Assembly (NCBI GenBank): GCA_024684375.1
Contig: JAIKWZ010000019.1
Span: forward strand, 124,001-188,000
DNA from: Clostridiales bacterium
GTDB lineage: Bacteria; Bacillota; Clostridia; Christensenellales; Aristaeellaceae
DNA length: 64,000 bases
Reading direction: 5' to 3'
Position numbers and translations under genes: made by a program. Positions 43,674 through 51,456 of this stretch are shown in pieces; position 1 is the first letter of the stretch; the number at the start of each line of letters is the position of its first letter. Under the pieces are notes generated by a model. That model was not told where the DNA came from and did not search any database. It saw only the letters and a program-made list of their open reading frames with translations.

Positions 43674-44525
43674 TCATTCTGAATAAAATGAAGTATCTTC
43701 TTTCACCTTCTTCAAAAACACTTCTGCTGCTTCCTGCATAGGAGCAAAGTCGAATTCGTTTACCTTAAGCATGGAAATACACTTTATAATGTTCTCCTGC
43801 ACTGTTTGCATCATGCATTTATCCCAATCTGGGACAAATGCATTGCTTAAGAACCGTATCACAGCTTCCCGGCCATCCAGCTCACGCCACTGATTTTCCT
43901 TTGCCTGTCCCAGGAAAACCACCCGGTTTACCCGGAATCGGTGATTCAAGCTTCTGCCCGACGATCCGCAAAAGGGCGTTGGTTCGAAGATTACACCATC
44001 TTCCGAAGGTGTCACCAGGGCGAAATCTCCGTTGATTATGATTGCATCACAATGCTTTTCAAGCAGTTTTGCCAGCGTCGTTTTACCTGTTCCGCTTGGT
44101 GCGGAACAAATAATGACCTCATTCCCGCACACTAATGTTACACCATGCAGACCAAAGCACTTTTGATAAAGTGCTGTCATCAGACCATATTGGATCCCAA
44201 GGCGTATTTTTTTTTCAGAATAGTTATCGACGTTAACCTTTATTTCATCCTTAGACAAAGATTCTATGGCAAATAGAACCCTTTCATGTTGAGAATACAC
44301 TGCTTGCCATCGTTCATGACTCCTTCTGAGAAACCATCCATTTTGTGTCCTTTCGTAGTCCCCGAAAGCACTTTTTTCAAGATTAATGGTGATCGTTTCA
44401 GAAGGTGACTGGAGCGTCTGGGCCTTGCCTATCCATTGTCCAGGAAAAAACTTGGAAATATCGCTGTCAGCAATAATTCGGCAAGTGTATTTTCCGCAAG
44501 AAAACCAATAGATTATGGGCACCAT
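43674..44525 (-). CDS. HPr-kinase-like P-loop protein (module B)
   Basis: A 283-residue relative of the protein at 4424-5152. Walker A SAPSGTGKTT at about 141-150 is preceded by GLHGVTLV and followed by INGDFALV near 164-171, the same order as in module A. The N-terminal 120 residues are beta-rich and poorly conserved. By analogy with lasso peptide kinases it may phosphorylate a peptide; in module B the 70-residue Cys peptide ends 9 bases upstream of its start. ATG 44525 has only a close GCAGG as ribosome site, so coupling to the peptide gene is possible. Confidence 0.7.
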   Translation of the reverse strand: MVPIIYWFSCGKYTCRIIADSDISKFFPGQWIGKAQTLQSPSETITINLEKSAFGDYERTQNGWFLRRSHERWQAVYSQHERVLFAIESLSKDEIKVNVDNYSEKKIRLGIQYGLMTALYQKCFGLHGVTLVCGNEVIICSAPSGTGKTTLAKLLEKHCDAIIINGDFALVTPSEDGVIFEPTPFCGSSGRSLNHRFRVNRVVFLGQAKENQWRELDGREAVIRFLSNAFVPDWDKCMMQTVQENIIKCISMLKVNEFDFAPMQEAAEVFLKKVKEDTSFYSE

Positions 44526-44534
44526 CCTGCGTCA

Positions 44535-44747
44535 TTAACACCATGTATCATAAGCAGCAGTACCAGGCAGATAATTGCACCAATTATCTGTGTCTTCTGG
44601 ATCTCGTGCACCGTAAGTTTCGCGGCAGCCGGCACAGTTCTGGTTGTTGTCAGGGTTGCCATTCTTGGTGGTATACCCCAATGATGCAATCATGGTGTCC
44701 GGAGCGAAGGAATCAACAATCAGTTCCGGGGCTTCGTACTTCTTCAT
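44535..44747 (-). CDS. Cys-containing small peptide, candidate radical SAM substrate (module B)
   Basis: A 70-residue peptide with four cysteines. ATG 44747 follows AAGGAGA. The leader MKKYEAPELIVDSF then DTMIAS parallels the MK-[KS]-FE-x-P and ENII leaders of the module A peptides. The core is rich in Asn, Asp, Gly and Tyr (NGNPDNNQNC, AGCRETYG) and ends TWC with a C-terminal cysteine. It lies between the radical SAM gene and the HPr-kinase-like gene in one transcript. Predicted to be modified by the radical SAM enzyme upstream; product unknown. Confidence 0.75.
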   Translation of the reverse strand: MKKYEAPELIVDSFAPDTMIASLGYTTKNGNPDNNQNCAGCRETYGARDPEDTDNWCNYLPGTAAYDTWC

Positions 44748-44790
44748 AAGTTATATCTCCTTTCGATATTCCGTGTCCGGGCTTACTGCC

Positions 44791-45942
44791 TCAGGCACAT
44801 GTAGGATCAGTTGGGATATCAGTCACTTCATGCCGGGCTCGGTACAGCCGCAGCAGGTAGGTGTACTGACAAGTGTATGGGTCAGGCTCGTGGGGCGAGC
44901 CCGTGCCTTCGTACCTACGCGCAGTGCAGTTTTGCAGGCAATCATTTTTCATGCTGCAAGCCTGACACACCGCAGGACGGCGAAAGGTCTCCTGAAATTG
45001 GTCTTTCAGCTGTGCCCATGCAGCTTCAAAACCGATTTCAAAAGGTTTTGCACAACAATAACCATTCATCGAAATGCATGATTCCATATCTCCATTCCAA
45101 TAGATGGCGCTGCTTACCATAGAACCAATACATACATCTGTTTCAGAGGGGAGCGCCTCTGCTGGCGCTTTGGGCATTTGGAAGTGTTTCAGTTCTTGTT
45201 CCAGTTCTTTGGCATTTTCCAAGGCCAGCGTTGCTTCCTCCGGCGGATGACAGGCGATGCAGGCCCGTTCAGCCGGGGTTAAGCGGCATTGCAGCGCGTC
45301 CGAAAAAGACGGATTATGCCGATGCCTGGTAATGTCTGTTATCAGCGTGTATGGAATACCCAGCCCCTGACATAGCTTCCCTACTTTGAGATAATCCAGC
45401 GCGTTCTGTCGGATCATCGTAAAGTTCAATCCCACATTCACACGGATGGACTGCAAGAAGCGTATGTTCTCCATCACCTTATCTAAACCCCGCGGATCGC
45501 CGGTAACAGCAGCGTATGTCTCATTGCTGCCTCCGTATAGGGTTATGTCTACATTCGCGGGCGGATACCGCCGGAAAACTTCACGGATAGAGTCCGTATA
45601 CGCTCCGGCGTTGCTCATAATCGTAATGCGGAAACCCATCAGCGCCAGCTGCTCATACAGCTGCTCGAACCCCGGATACTGGGTGCATTCGCCGCCGGTC
45701 AGCGTCAGATACAGCACGCCGGCGTCCCGCATCTGCCTGGCCATATCCAGCCATTCTTCTACCGTGCGCAGCCTGCCGTACGGCGCTGCCTGCGAATCCG
45801 TCATACGGACGTAGCACATCCGGCAGCGGAAATTGCAGCGGTATGTAAGTTCCATCGTGCAGCTCAGCGGCCTGCGCTGTTTTATTGCCTGCAGTTGGAT
45901 CCGGTCAGTGACCTTTGTAAGGTCCCAGCGTTTTTCGATCAT
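44791..45942 (-). CDS. Radical SAM/SPASM peptide maturase (module B)
   Basis: A 383-residue radical SAM enzyme. CNFRCRMC (Cys36, 40 and 43) binds the SAM cluster, LTGGEC near 81-86 is the GGE motif, and the C-terminal SPASM part shows CIGSMVSSAIYWNGDMESC, CQACSMKNDCLQNC and a later Cys. It is shorter than the module A enzyme and lacks its N-terminal extension, suggesting it depends more on the separate PqqD-like protein. It starts at ATG 45942, overlapping the PqqD-like stop (ATGA). The Cys peptide directly downstream is the expected substrate. Confidence 0.85.
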   Translation of the reverse strand: MIEKRWDLTKVTDRIQLQAIKQRRPLSCTMELTYRCNFRCRMCYVRMTDSQAAPYGRLRTVEEWLDMARQMRDAGVLYLTLTGGECTQYPGFEQLYEQLALMGFRITIMSNAGAYTDSIREVFRRYPPANVDITLYGGSNETYAAVTGDPRGLDKVMENIRFLQSIRVNVGLNFTMIRQNALDYLKVGKLCQGLGIPYTLITDITRHRHNPSFSDALQCRLTPAERACIACHPPEEATLALENAKELEQELKHFQMPKAPAEALPSETDVCIGSMVSSAIYWNGDMESCISMNGYCCAKPFEIGFEAAWAQLKDQFQETFRRPAVCQACSMKNDCLQNCTARRYEGTGSPHEPDPYTCQYTYLLRLYRARHEVTDIPTDPTCA

Positions 45943-46205
45943 TCGGTTATCAACGATCTTTCACGTAAGCTTGTGAGGAAAGCGTCCACATCTTTTTCGG
46001 CAGTCTCCGCGTCTACCTCGTACTCCTTCATCAGGCTGTCAAGCAGCTCGCTCTTCTCCGCGCCCGTCTCAAGCAGTTTCCACAAAAACGCGCCGGTTTC
46101 ATTAAGGCTCATTATCTGGTTCGGAACATAGTTCTCGCTGCCTATCCCGATTACTAGGTATGTATCCATAACCTGGCGGACCACATAGCCGGTCTTTATT
46201 TTCAT
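45939..46205 (-). CDS. PqqD-like peptide-recognition protein (module B)
   Basis: An 88-residue PqqD-family protein with VVRQVMDTYLVIGIG, a central SLNETGAFLWKLLE helix motif and a C-terminal DAFLTSLRERSLITE, as in leader-binding RRE proteins. The ATG at 46205 shares its first base with the stop of the S26-type gene (TGATG) and has AAAGGAACG upstream. Coupled on both sides, it should be made in step with the peptidase and the radical SAM enzyme. Confidence 0.85.
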   Translation of the reverse strand: MKIKTGYVVRQVMDTYLVIGIGSENYVPNQIMSLNETGAFLWKLLETGAEKSELLDSLMKEYEVDAETAEKDVDAFLTSLRERSLITE

Positions 46206-46720
46206 CAGGTCGTTCCTTTCTGCCCGGAAGGCTGTCTGTTACGGAAAGGTCTGCAGAGTATCCGAACCAGCTTCCATAAGTATATACGAGGAAATGTCAG
46301 CGCTGTCACCGTCAAAGCATAACCTTTTATAAAAACGTTTTTGCACGATAGCCTGCGGCCGTTACGGTCGATCGAAACGACTGTACCGAGTATCTGATCG
46401 TACGGCAAATCCTTTTCAAAATGCCATTGGTGATCGCCGGCCATGACAAACCCGTGCCTTCGTTTCCATATCACGCGGTGCAGCGCGTAACGCCTGTCAC
46501 GTCTGTCGAAAAGCACGATGTCTCCCACCCGGACCTTTTCTGGCGGTATGATCACCACACCGTCCCTGAGATGATGCAGCAGCGGCCACATGCTCATGCC
46601 AGTTACCCGAACATACGCATGCCCGGTCTCGGAAAGGGTCTGGCGAATCAACGAAAAGTACTTTTCCGTAGGAAGAATCTGTACTTTATTTGATTTATTC
46701 AAGTTCGTCTCTTCACCCAT
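46205..46720 (-). CDS. S26-family signal-peptidase-like protein (module B)
   Basis: A 171-residue relative of the protein at 3912-4427. VTGMSMWPLL has candidate nucleophile Ser43, RVGDIVLFDRRDRRYALHRV has His81 in place of Lys, and MAGDHQWH resembles the GDN box. A hydrophobic segment near the C-terminus (ALTVTALTFPRIYLW) may attach it to the membrane. It is the first gene of module B. ATG 46720 lies only about six bases from the predicted transcription start, so either the mRNA is nearly leaderless or translation starts at TTG 46702. Likely a peptide-processing enzyme of the module. Confidence 0.75.
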   Translation of the reverse strand: MGEETNLNKSNKVQILPTEKYFSLIRQTLSETGHAYVRVTGMSMWPLLHHLRDGVVIIPPEKVRVGDIVLFDRRDRRYALHRVIWKRRHGFVMAGDHQWHFEKDLPYDQILGTVVSIDRNGRRLSCKNVFIKGYALTVTALTFPRIYLWKLVRILCRPFRNRQPSGQKGTT

Positions 46721-46732
46721 CTATTCATACTG

Positions 46733-46761
46733 ATTCTATCATTAGAAAAAAGCCATGTCAA
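46733..46761 (-). promoter_or_regulatory. Consensus sigma-A promoter of module B
   Basis: On the - strand TTGACA and TAGAAT are separated by exactly 17 bases, a near-perfect housekeeping promoter. The predicted transcription start, near 46726, lies just ahead of the S26-type gene's ATG. Confidence 0.8.
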
Positions 46762-46830
46762 GTACCCTCTTTCCTTTTTTTGCGCAAATTGCTTTTTTGT
46801 ATAGCAGGCAAGCCTTAAAATACAAATCGC

Positions 46831-47592
46831 TCAGGTATACACATTGTTGGCTGTTGCGAAACGGGCTTTTTTCTTTTCCTTTGCGCGTTTGCGCCTCTTA
46901 TAAAACCATATAAGCTGAAATACGGCGCCTGCAAAAAACAGGGCGATCGCAACGATATAAGTTAATGTCATCGCTACCGAATCGGTCGACGCGATCACGA
47001 AGCCGACTCCCGCCGCTCCTGCCGCCGCGGAAAACAGTATAAACAGATGATTATAAAACAGACAAAGCACCGCAAAGCTTACTGCCGCTATACATATTGA
47101 ATAAAGCAAGACATGTTCCGACCGGAACATGAAAATGCTGGCAAAAGTATATATAAGTACACTCAGGCAGATCGGCACTGTGAACCTGTACAACAATGCG
47201 CCCAGGCATGCGCATGCCAAGCCCCCGATTATGTACAGTATCCACGTTTTGATGCCGCTGCCAGCTATAATAGACTTAAGATAGCCGCCGCCCAGTTCTT
47301 TTATCCTGTTAACGAGTTTTGTTATCTCGCTGTTCACTCTGTCAAGCGTTATTTTTCCTCCGCCTGCCACCAGATTTTTGACTATACAGCTGACCGCAAA
47401 ACCGAAGGCAAGCCCTATAAAGAAAGGCAGCACACGCCTTAAATAGTGACCGAAGAAGCAAATAGTAAGGCCAATTATCACGATGGCAATAAGCCAGCAT
47501 GCCTCTGTCTGTCTCAGCGCCTCAAGTATCATGTTGATTCGCCTCGTTGCTTTTGAGACAAACATATAGCGGATCATCTCAATATCAGACAT
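46831..47592 (-). CDS. Multi-spanning membrane protein of unknown function
   Basis: A 253-residue protein with about six or seven hydrophobic segments (from about 32-50 to 212-232) and a very basic C-terminal tail (KRRKRAKEKKKARF). Glycine-rich helices (FFIGLAFGFAVS, IIGGLACACLGALL) recall DUF4203-like membrane proteins, but I do not assign a family. ATG 47592 follows GGGGAGAG, 18 bases after the metallophosphatase stop. It could be an immunity or transport accessory to the ABC exporter operon. Confidence 0.7.
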   Translation of the reverse strand: MSDIEMIRYMFVSKATRRINMILEALRQTEACWLIAIVIIGLTICFFGHYLRRVLPFFIGLAFGFAVSCIVKNLVAGGGKITLDRVNSEITKLVNRIKELGGGYLKSIIAGSGIKTWILYIIGGLACACLGALLYRFTVPICLSVLIYTFASIFMFRSEHVLLYSICIAAVSFAVLCLFYNHLFILFSAAAGAAGVGFVIASTDSVAMTLTYIVAIALFFAGAVFQLIWFYKRRKRAKEKKKARFATANNVYT

Positions 47593-47610
47593 GTCAAACT
47601 CTCCCCTGTT

Positions 47611-48291
47611 TTAGGCAAATTCCAGACAGAACTGGCCGTCCTTAGCGATCAATGCTGTCAGTTTGCCGCCCTTTCCGCTTCCCGTGTCGATACAGATTAT
47701 GCCGTTTTTAGGCAAATCACGCCAAGCACTGTAAAAAAGCTTCTCTGTCGTCTTGCCATCACCGGCAAAGTATGTGGGCTCTTCAATGGCAATGTGTCCT
47801 ACTACGGTCAACGGGCCTTTGTACTTGTTTCTGAGAACCACTTCATGGTCATGGATAAGTGTATTCATATCGTTGACTTCTATGGGATCGACCATGATAC
47901 CCGCGTGAACGCACTGTATATCCTCTCCGCGCCAGGAGAGTTGGCAGTGATCTTTAAACCACGGGATTGCTTCTTCCATCCGGTTTCCGTGCGCTTTGAA
48001 ACTCTTTACGGTCGCTCCCCTGCCTACTCTCTCCCACATCACGCGCTGGAAAAAAGTCAGCTTAGGCTGGAGCAGATAGTCCTCATGGTTGCCGCGAAGC
48101 AGAACAAAGCGCTCGCCCATATCGGCGGCAAGCTTTTGCGCTGTTTGAAAGACTTCCCACGATTCCGGTCCTCTGTCAAACAGATCACCCAGCAGTATCA
48201 GCGTATCCTCCTGCGCCAACTGGATCTTATCCAATAAACCGCGAAGCGCCCGGTCGCATCCATGGACATCGCCAATTATGATCGTCTTCAC
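47611..48291 (-). CDS. Metallophosphoesterase (PP2A-like/PrpE type)
   Basis: A 226-residue calcineurin-like phosphatase with the full metal-binding set: GDVHGC at 8-13, GDLFDRGPES, LRGNHEDYLL, and CVHAGI. Homologues are serine/threonine protein phosphatases or Ap4A hydrolases. The ATG at 48291 overlaps the ABC exporter stop (ATGA), which ties its expression to the exporter. It could reverse phosphorylation by the BY-kinase or HPr-kinase-like proteins of the window, but that is conjecture. Confidence 0.88.
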   Translation of the reverse strand: MKTIIIGDVHGCDRALRGLLDKIQLAQEDTLILLGDLFDRGPESWEVFQTAQKLAADMGERFVLLRGNHEDYLLQPKLTFFQRVMWERVGRGATVKSFKAHGNRMEEAIPWFKDHCQLSWRGEDIQCVHAGIMVDPIEVNDMNTLIHDHEVVLRNKYKGPLTVVGHIAIEEPTYFAGDGKTTEKLFYSAWRDLPKNGIICIDTGSGKGGKLTALIAKDGQFCLEFA

Positions 48292-49967
48292 TGCGCCGTT
48301 CCCTCTATACGCGTCATTCTGCCATTCTCGATATGCAGCTGATAATCACAGATAGCCAGCGCGGCGCGGCGGTGTGTAACGATTATTACTGTTTTGTCCC
48401 GCATTCCGGCTATATTTTTAAGCAGTCTTGCCTCAGTTTGTTCATCTAACGCGCTGGTTGCTTCGTCCAACAGCAAAATCGGCGAGTCAGAAAGCAAAGC
48501 ACGTGCAATCGCCACACGCTGAGCCTGCCCCTCTGAAAGACCGATACCGCGCTCGCCAAGCCTTGCGTCCAACCCTACCTCGGCCACCACGTCGTCAAGA
48601 CAAGCTGCCTGAATGGCTTTTACCATCATTTCTTCAGACGGATTGTCTGTAAAAGACTCAATGTTTTCCCTGAGCGTCCCGCTCATAAGCGTATTGCCCT
48701 GTGGAACGTATGAGAATAAACGCCTTGTACCTTTGGATGCAGGCACCGCGTGCCCGCCTGAGATAAATGAAACGTTTCCGGACGTCGGCCTGTATATCCC
48801 CAGCAGCAGTTGGAACAAAGATGTCTTTCCGCCGCCGCTGATGCCTGTCAGCGCGACAAAGTCGCCCCGTTTGATGCAGTCATCGATGTCAGAGAGCACG
48901 TCATCCGAGCTTTCATCGTACTGAAAGAACACATGCTCCAGGTTTATCTCGTCAAAAGTCTCCAGTTCAACCCCCGTAGCCTCATCCGGAAGGTCAATTA
49001 TCTCCTGCAGGCGTTCTGCTGACGCAACGACCCCGTATGCCTGGCTCACAAGGTTCACAGCGTTAGCGATTGGCGCCTGTATACGCCCGACAAGCTGTAT
49101 CAGCGCGGCAAGGCTGCCGTAAGTGAAGGTTCCCCTATATATTTTCACACAGCCCCATATTTGACACACAAGCCATGAAATATCGAAGATTGAACCCATG
49201 CCTTGGTTCATCAGTATCGACAGCCTGCCGTTTCTGAGCTGCTCGTTCACCAGCCTGGTTCTGTCTCCCTCTATCTGCCGCATCGCACGTTCTTCGGAAA
49301 CGCTGGCTTTAACGATACGTATATTCTCGAATGTCTCCTGCGTTGACGAGCGCAGCGCGCCCTGGGCTTCCTGCACCCGTTTATGCCTCCGCTTCATCGG
49401 ATCCCGGAACAATACGGCTATAAGCATTCCAACGCAGCTTGCTATGATTATTACCGGCACAAACCGCCAGTCCATGGTGATCAGGATAATCGCCGCGCCG
49501 ACAAACGAGACCAGCATCTTCAGCAGTGACGGCAACAGTCCCATTATGCCGTTTTTTACAACACCCACGTCGGAGCTGACACGATTCAGCAGTTCCCCAC
49601 TATGAAACGGTTTCAGGTAAGCATACTCTTTTCCTATCACCGAGGCCGTGACCATCCGCTGCATCTCTGCCTGGAAACGCGCTGAAGCACGCACATTGAT
49701 AGCGGAATTGGCAACAGACAGCAAACGCTCTGTCACTATCAGAGCCACCAGAGCTATGCCCCAGCGCCACAGCGCGGATTCGTTTGCGCTGGTCGCTCCG
49801 TCAACCAGATTCTTTGTCACCAGCGTTACGCCTAAAGAAAGCAAAGAACCGGTCACACCGATCAGGCTGATAAGCAGCACAGACCCGCGAACCGGCTTGC
49901 TCCAGCGCAAAACCGCCTTTAATGCCGTGCCGGAAAAAACATGTTTAATTTTACTCAGTTTGTCCAT
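48288..49967 (-). CDS. ABC exporter (permease fused to ATPase)
   Basis: A 559-residue MsbA/lantibiotic-exporter-like half transporter without a peptidase domain: membrane segments in 20-310, Walker A TGISGGGKTS near 370, signature LSEGQAQRVAIARALL and Walker B ILLLDEATSALDE. The Walker A loop has GGGKT in place of the usual GSGKS. Similar single-gene exporters accompany lasso and other RiPP clusters. ATG 49967 follows AAGGAAG. It heads a three-gene operon placed upstream of module B, so it may export the module B peptide. Confidence 0.85.
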   Translation of the reverse strand: MDKLSKIKHVFSGTALKAVLRWSKPVRGSVLLISLIGVTGSLLSLGVTLVTKNLVDGATSANESALWRWGIALVALIVTERLLSVANSAINVRASARFQAEMQRMVTASVIGKEYAYLKPFHSGELLNRVSSDVGVVKNGIMGLLPSLLKMLVSFVGAAIILITMDWRFVPVIIIASCVGMLIAVLFRDPMKRRHKRVQEAQGALRSSTQETFENIRIVKASVSEERAMRQIEGDRTRLVNEQLRNGRLSILMNQGMGSIFDISWLVCQIWGCVKIYRGTFTYGSLAALIQLVGRIQAPIANAVNLVSQAYGVVASAERLQEIIDLPDEATGVELETFDEINLEHVFFQYDESSDDVLSDIDDCIKRGDFVALTGISGGGKTSLFQLLLGIYRPTSGNVSFISGGHAVPASKGTRRLFSYVPQGNTLMSGTLRENIESFTDNPSEEMMVKAIQAACLDDVVAEVGLDARLGERGIGLSEGQAQRVAIARALLSDSPILLLDEATSALDEQTEARLLKNIAGMRDKTVIIVTHRRAALAICDYQLHIENGRMTRIEGTAQ

Positions 49968-50349
49968 TTGCTTCCTTTTTTATAAAAGCATTTCCTTACT
50001 CTGCGCCAAACTTCGCAACCTGCTTCCCACAGCAAGATTTATCGGACGGATCGAAAACAGATCGCGGTTCAGACACGCATACTGCTTTTAAATCCACTTA
50101 GTCGAACAGGCACTCTGCTATTACTTATAATACCCGCCGTAAAACGCGTACCTTTTTATACACGATGCGGTACTTGCATCAGCTCCAGTAAGTACTCTCT
50201 GAAAAGTTATTAAGTGCTGTCAGCGGCCAAATCAACTCAACGCCCGGAGTTTGAAAAGTATCCAAGCTCCGGGCATAAGCTGAATCGTTATAGAGAATCC
50301 TGATGTTCCGCTAAACTACTGGAACAAATAAATCTTATTTAAGATTTGT
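49968..50349. other. Intergenic region with hairpin
   Basis: No gene is seen between the ABC exporter and the LCP gene. GCCCGGAG (50242-50249) and CTCCGGGC (50267-50274) form an eight-base stem about 75 bases downstream of the LCP stop, a possible terminator without a clear T run. The promoter of the ABC operon should lie in the higher-AT part next to 49968 but I cannot place it. Confidence 0.45.
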
Positions 50350-51441
50350 TCAGTTGTCCTCCTTGAATAAGAATTCCGCAATCGCGGCAGAATTCGCTTC
50401 TTTATCCACAATATGGCCTTTCGCGCCTGCTATAATATCGTATTCCTGCGTGGCCTCCAGAGGAAGAACCATGTAATCCAGAGACTGCGAATCGAAAATG
50501 TTGACACCCTGCTTGGAAGCTTCGTATGCAACGCGCGCCAAAGCAAGGGATATCGAACGTATATCCTCCTCAGGCAAATTGTTGTACGACTTCCTGAAGA
50601 TCGGGTCTATCTGTTCACGGATAAACGCATAGTCTTCTTCTGTAACGTCATCCAGATTTATCAGCCGCTGACCGTTCAGATCGCCTTCCGGAACGCCGGT
50701 CTCGTTTGTATAGAAAGCAATCTTCTTGGAAATCGTCGCGCCGCAGCTTTTGAAAAGCCCGGCAATAACTTCCACTTCACGCTCACAGCAATTGTATACC
50801 GAGTCATACTGAAGCCAGCCAAACCCGACAGCCTGCAGTCCGTTCAGATGAGTGTCCGGGCCAAACTCCGTCAGGTAGTACTCCTCAGCCAGCATATCGA
50901 TGACTGCCTGAGCCAGCAAACCGCTTCCTACGTTCGCTATAAGCTGGTTCTTTTTGGAACCCACCATCCCGTTAAGGGCATTGCGTTCGGCGCGGGAAAC
51001 ATCAACGTCGATCCCACCGTAATCATCGATCATTTCGGCGAGATTCAGATAGTTGAGCGACAGAAAATACTTGATGTTCGTACCAAAGTTGTAATTGAAC
51101 ACCTTCATAGCCTCTTCCGGCCCATTATTGCGGTAAGGCATGTCCAGCATCTGAGGAACATCGTATCCTTCATAATCTATGAAAGTATCCCAGGTGAACA
51201 TAAGCAGCCTGATTTTGCCGCTCTCAGGGTTCATCGATACAACCATCAGAGTATTTCCTGCATTACCCTTGTCGTTGTTCATGCCTTCATTGCAAATCAG
51301 CAGGAAATCCACCCAGCTATCGGACACAGCACTCTCTTCTGCAACTGCAAATGACGGCAGGAAGCAGAGCACAAGCGCTATGGCGATGAGTTTTATCAGT
51401 CCTCGAATCGAATGGAGATTATGAATACTGGTTCTATTCAT
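50350..51441 (-). CDS. LytR-CpsA-Psr (LCP) family protein, divergent
   Basis: A 363-residue secreted or membrane-anchored protein with an N-terminal hydrophobic signal (about 18-33, ending FAVAEE). LCP hallmarks are the repeated folds IRLLMFTWDTFIDYEGYDVPQM, GPEEAMKVFNYNFGTNIKYFLSLNYLNLAEMIDDYGGIDVDV and LNGLQAVGFGWLQYD. LCP enzymes attach capsule or teichoic acid to peptidoglycan. The usual PRDT motif reads TWDT, so one phosphate-binding Arg is lost and activity is uncertain. Start ATG 51441 follows AAAGGAGGG. It is the last gene after the repeat protein. Confidence 0.85.
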   Translation of the reverse strand: MNRTSIHNLHSIRGLIKLIAIALVLCFLPSFAVAEESAVSDSWVDFLLICNEGMNNDKGNAGNTLMVVSMNPESGKIRLLMFTWDTFIDYEGYDVPQMLDMPYRNNGPEEAMKVFNYNFGTNIKYFLSLNYLNLAEMIDDYGGIDVDVSRAERNALNGMVGSKKNQLIANVGSGLLAQAVIDMLAEEYYLTEFGPDTHLNGLQAVGFGWLQYDSVYNCCEREVEVIAGLFKSCGATISKKIAFYTNETGVPEGDLNGQRLINLDDVTEEDYAFIREQIDPIFRKSYNNLPEEDIRSISLALARVAYEASKQGVNIFDSQSLDYMVLPLEATQEYDIIAGAKGHIVDKEANSAAIAEFLFKEDN

Positions 51442-51456
51442 AGTCAAAGCCCTCCT

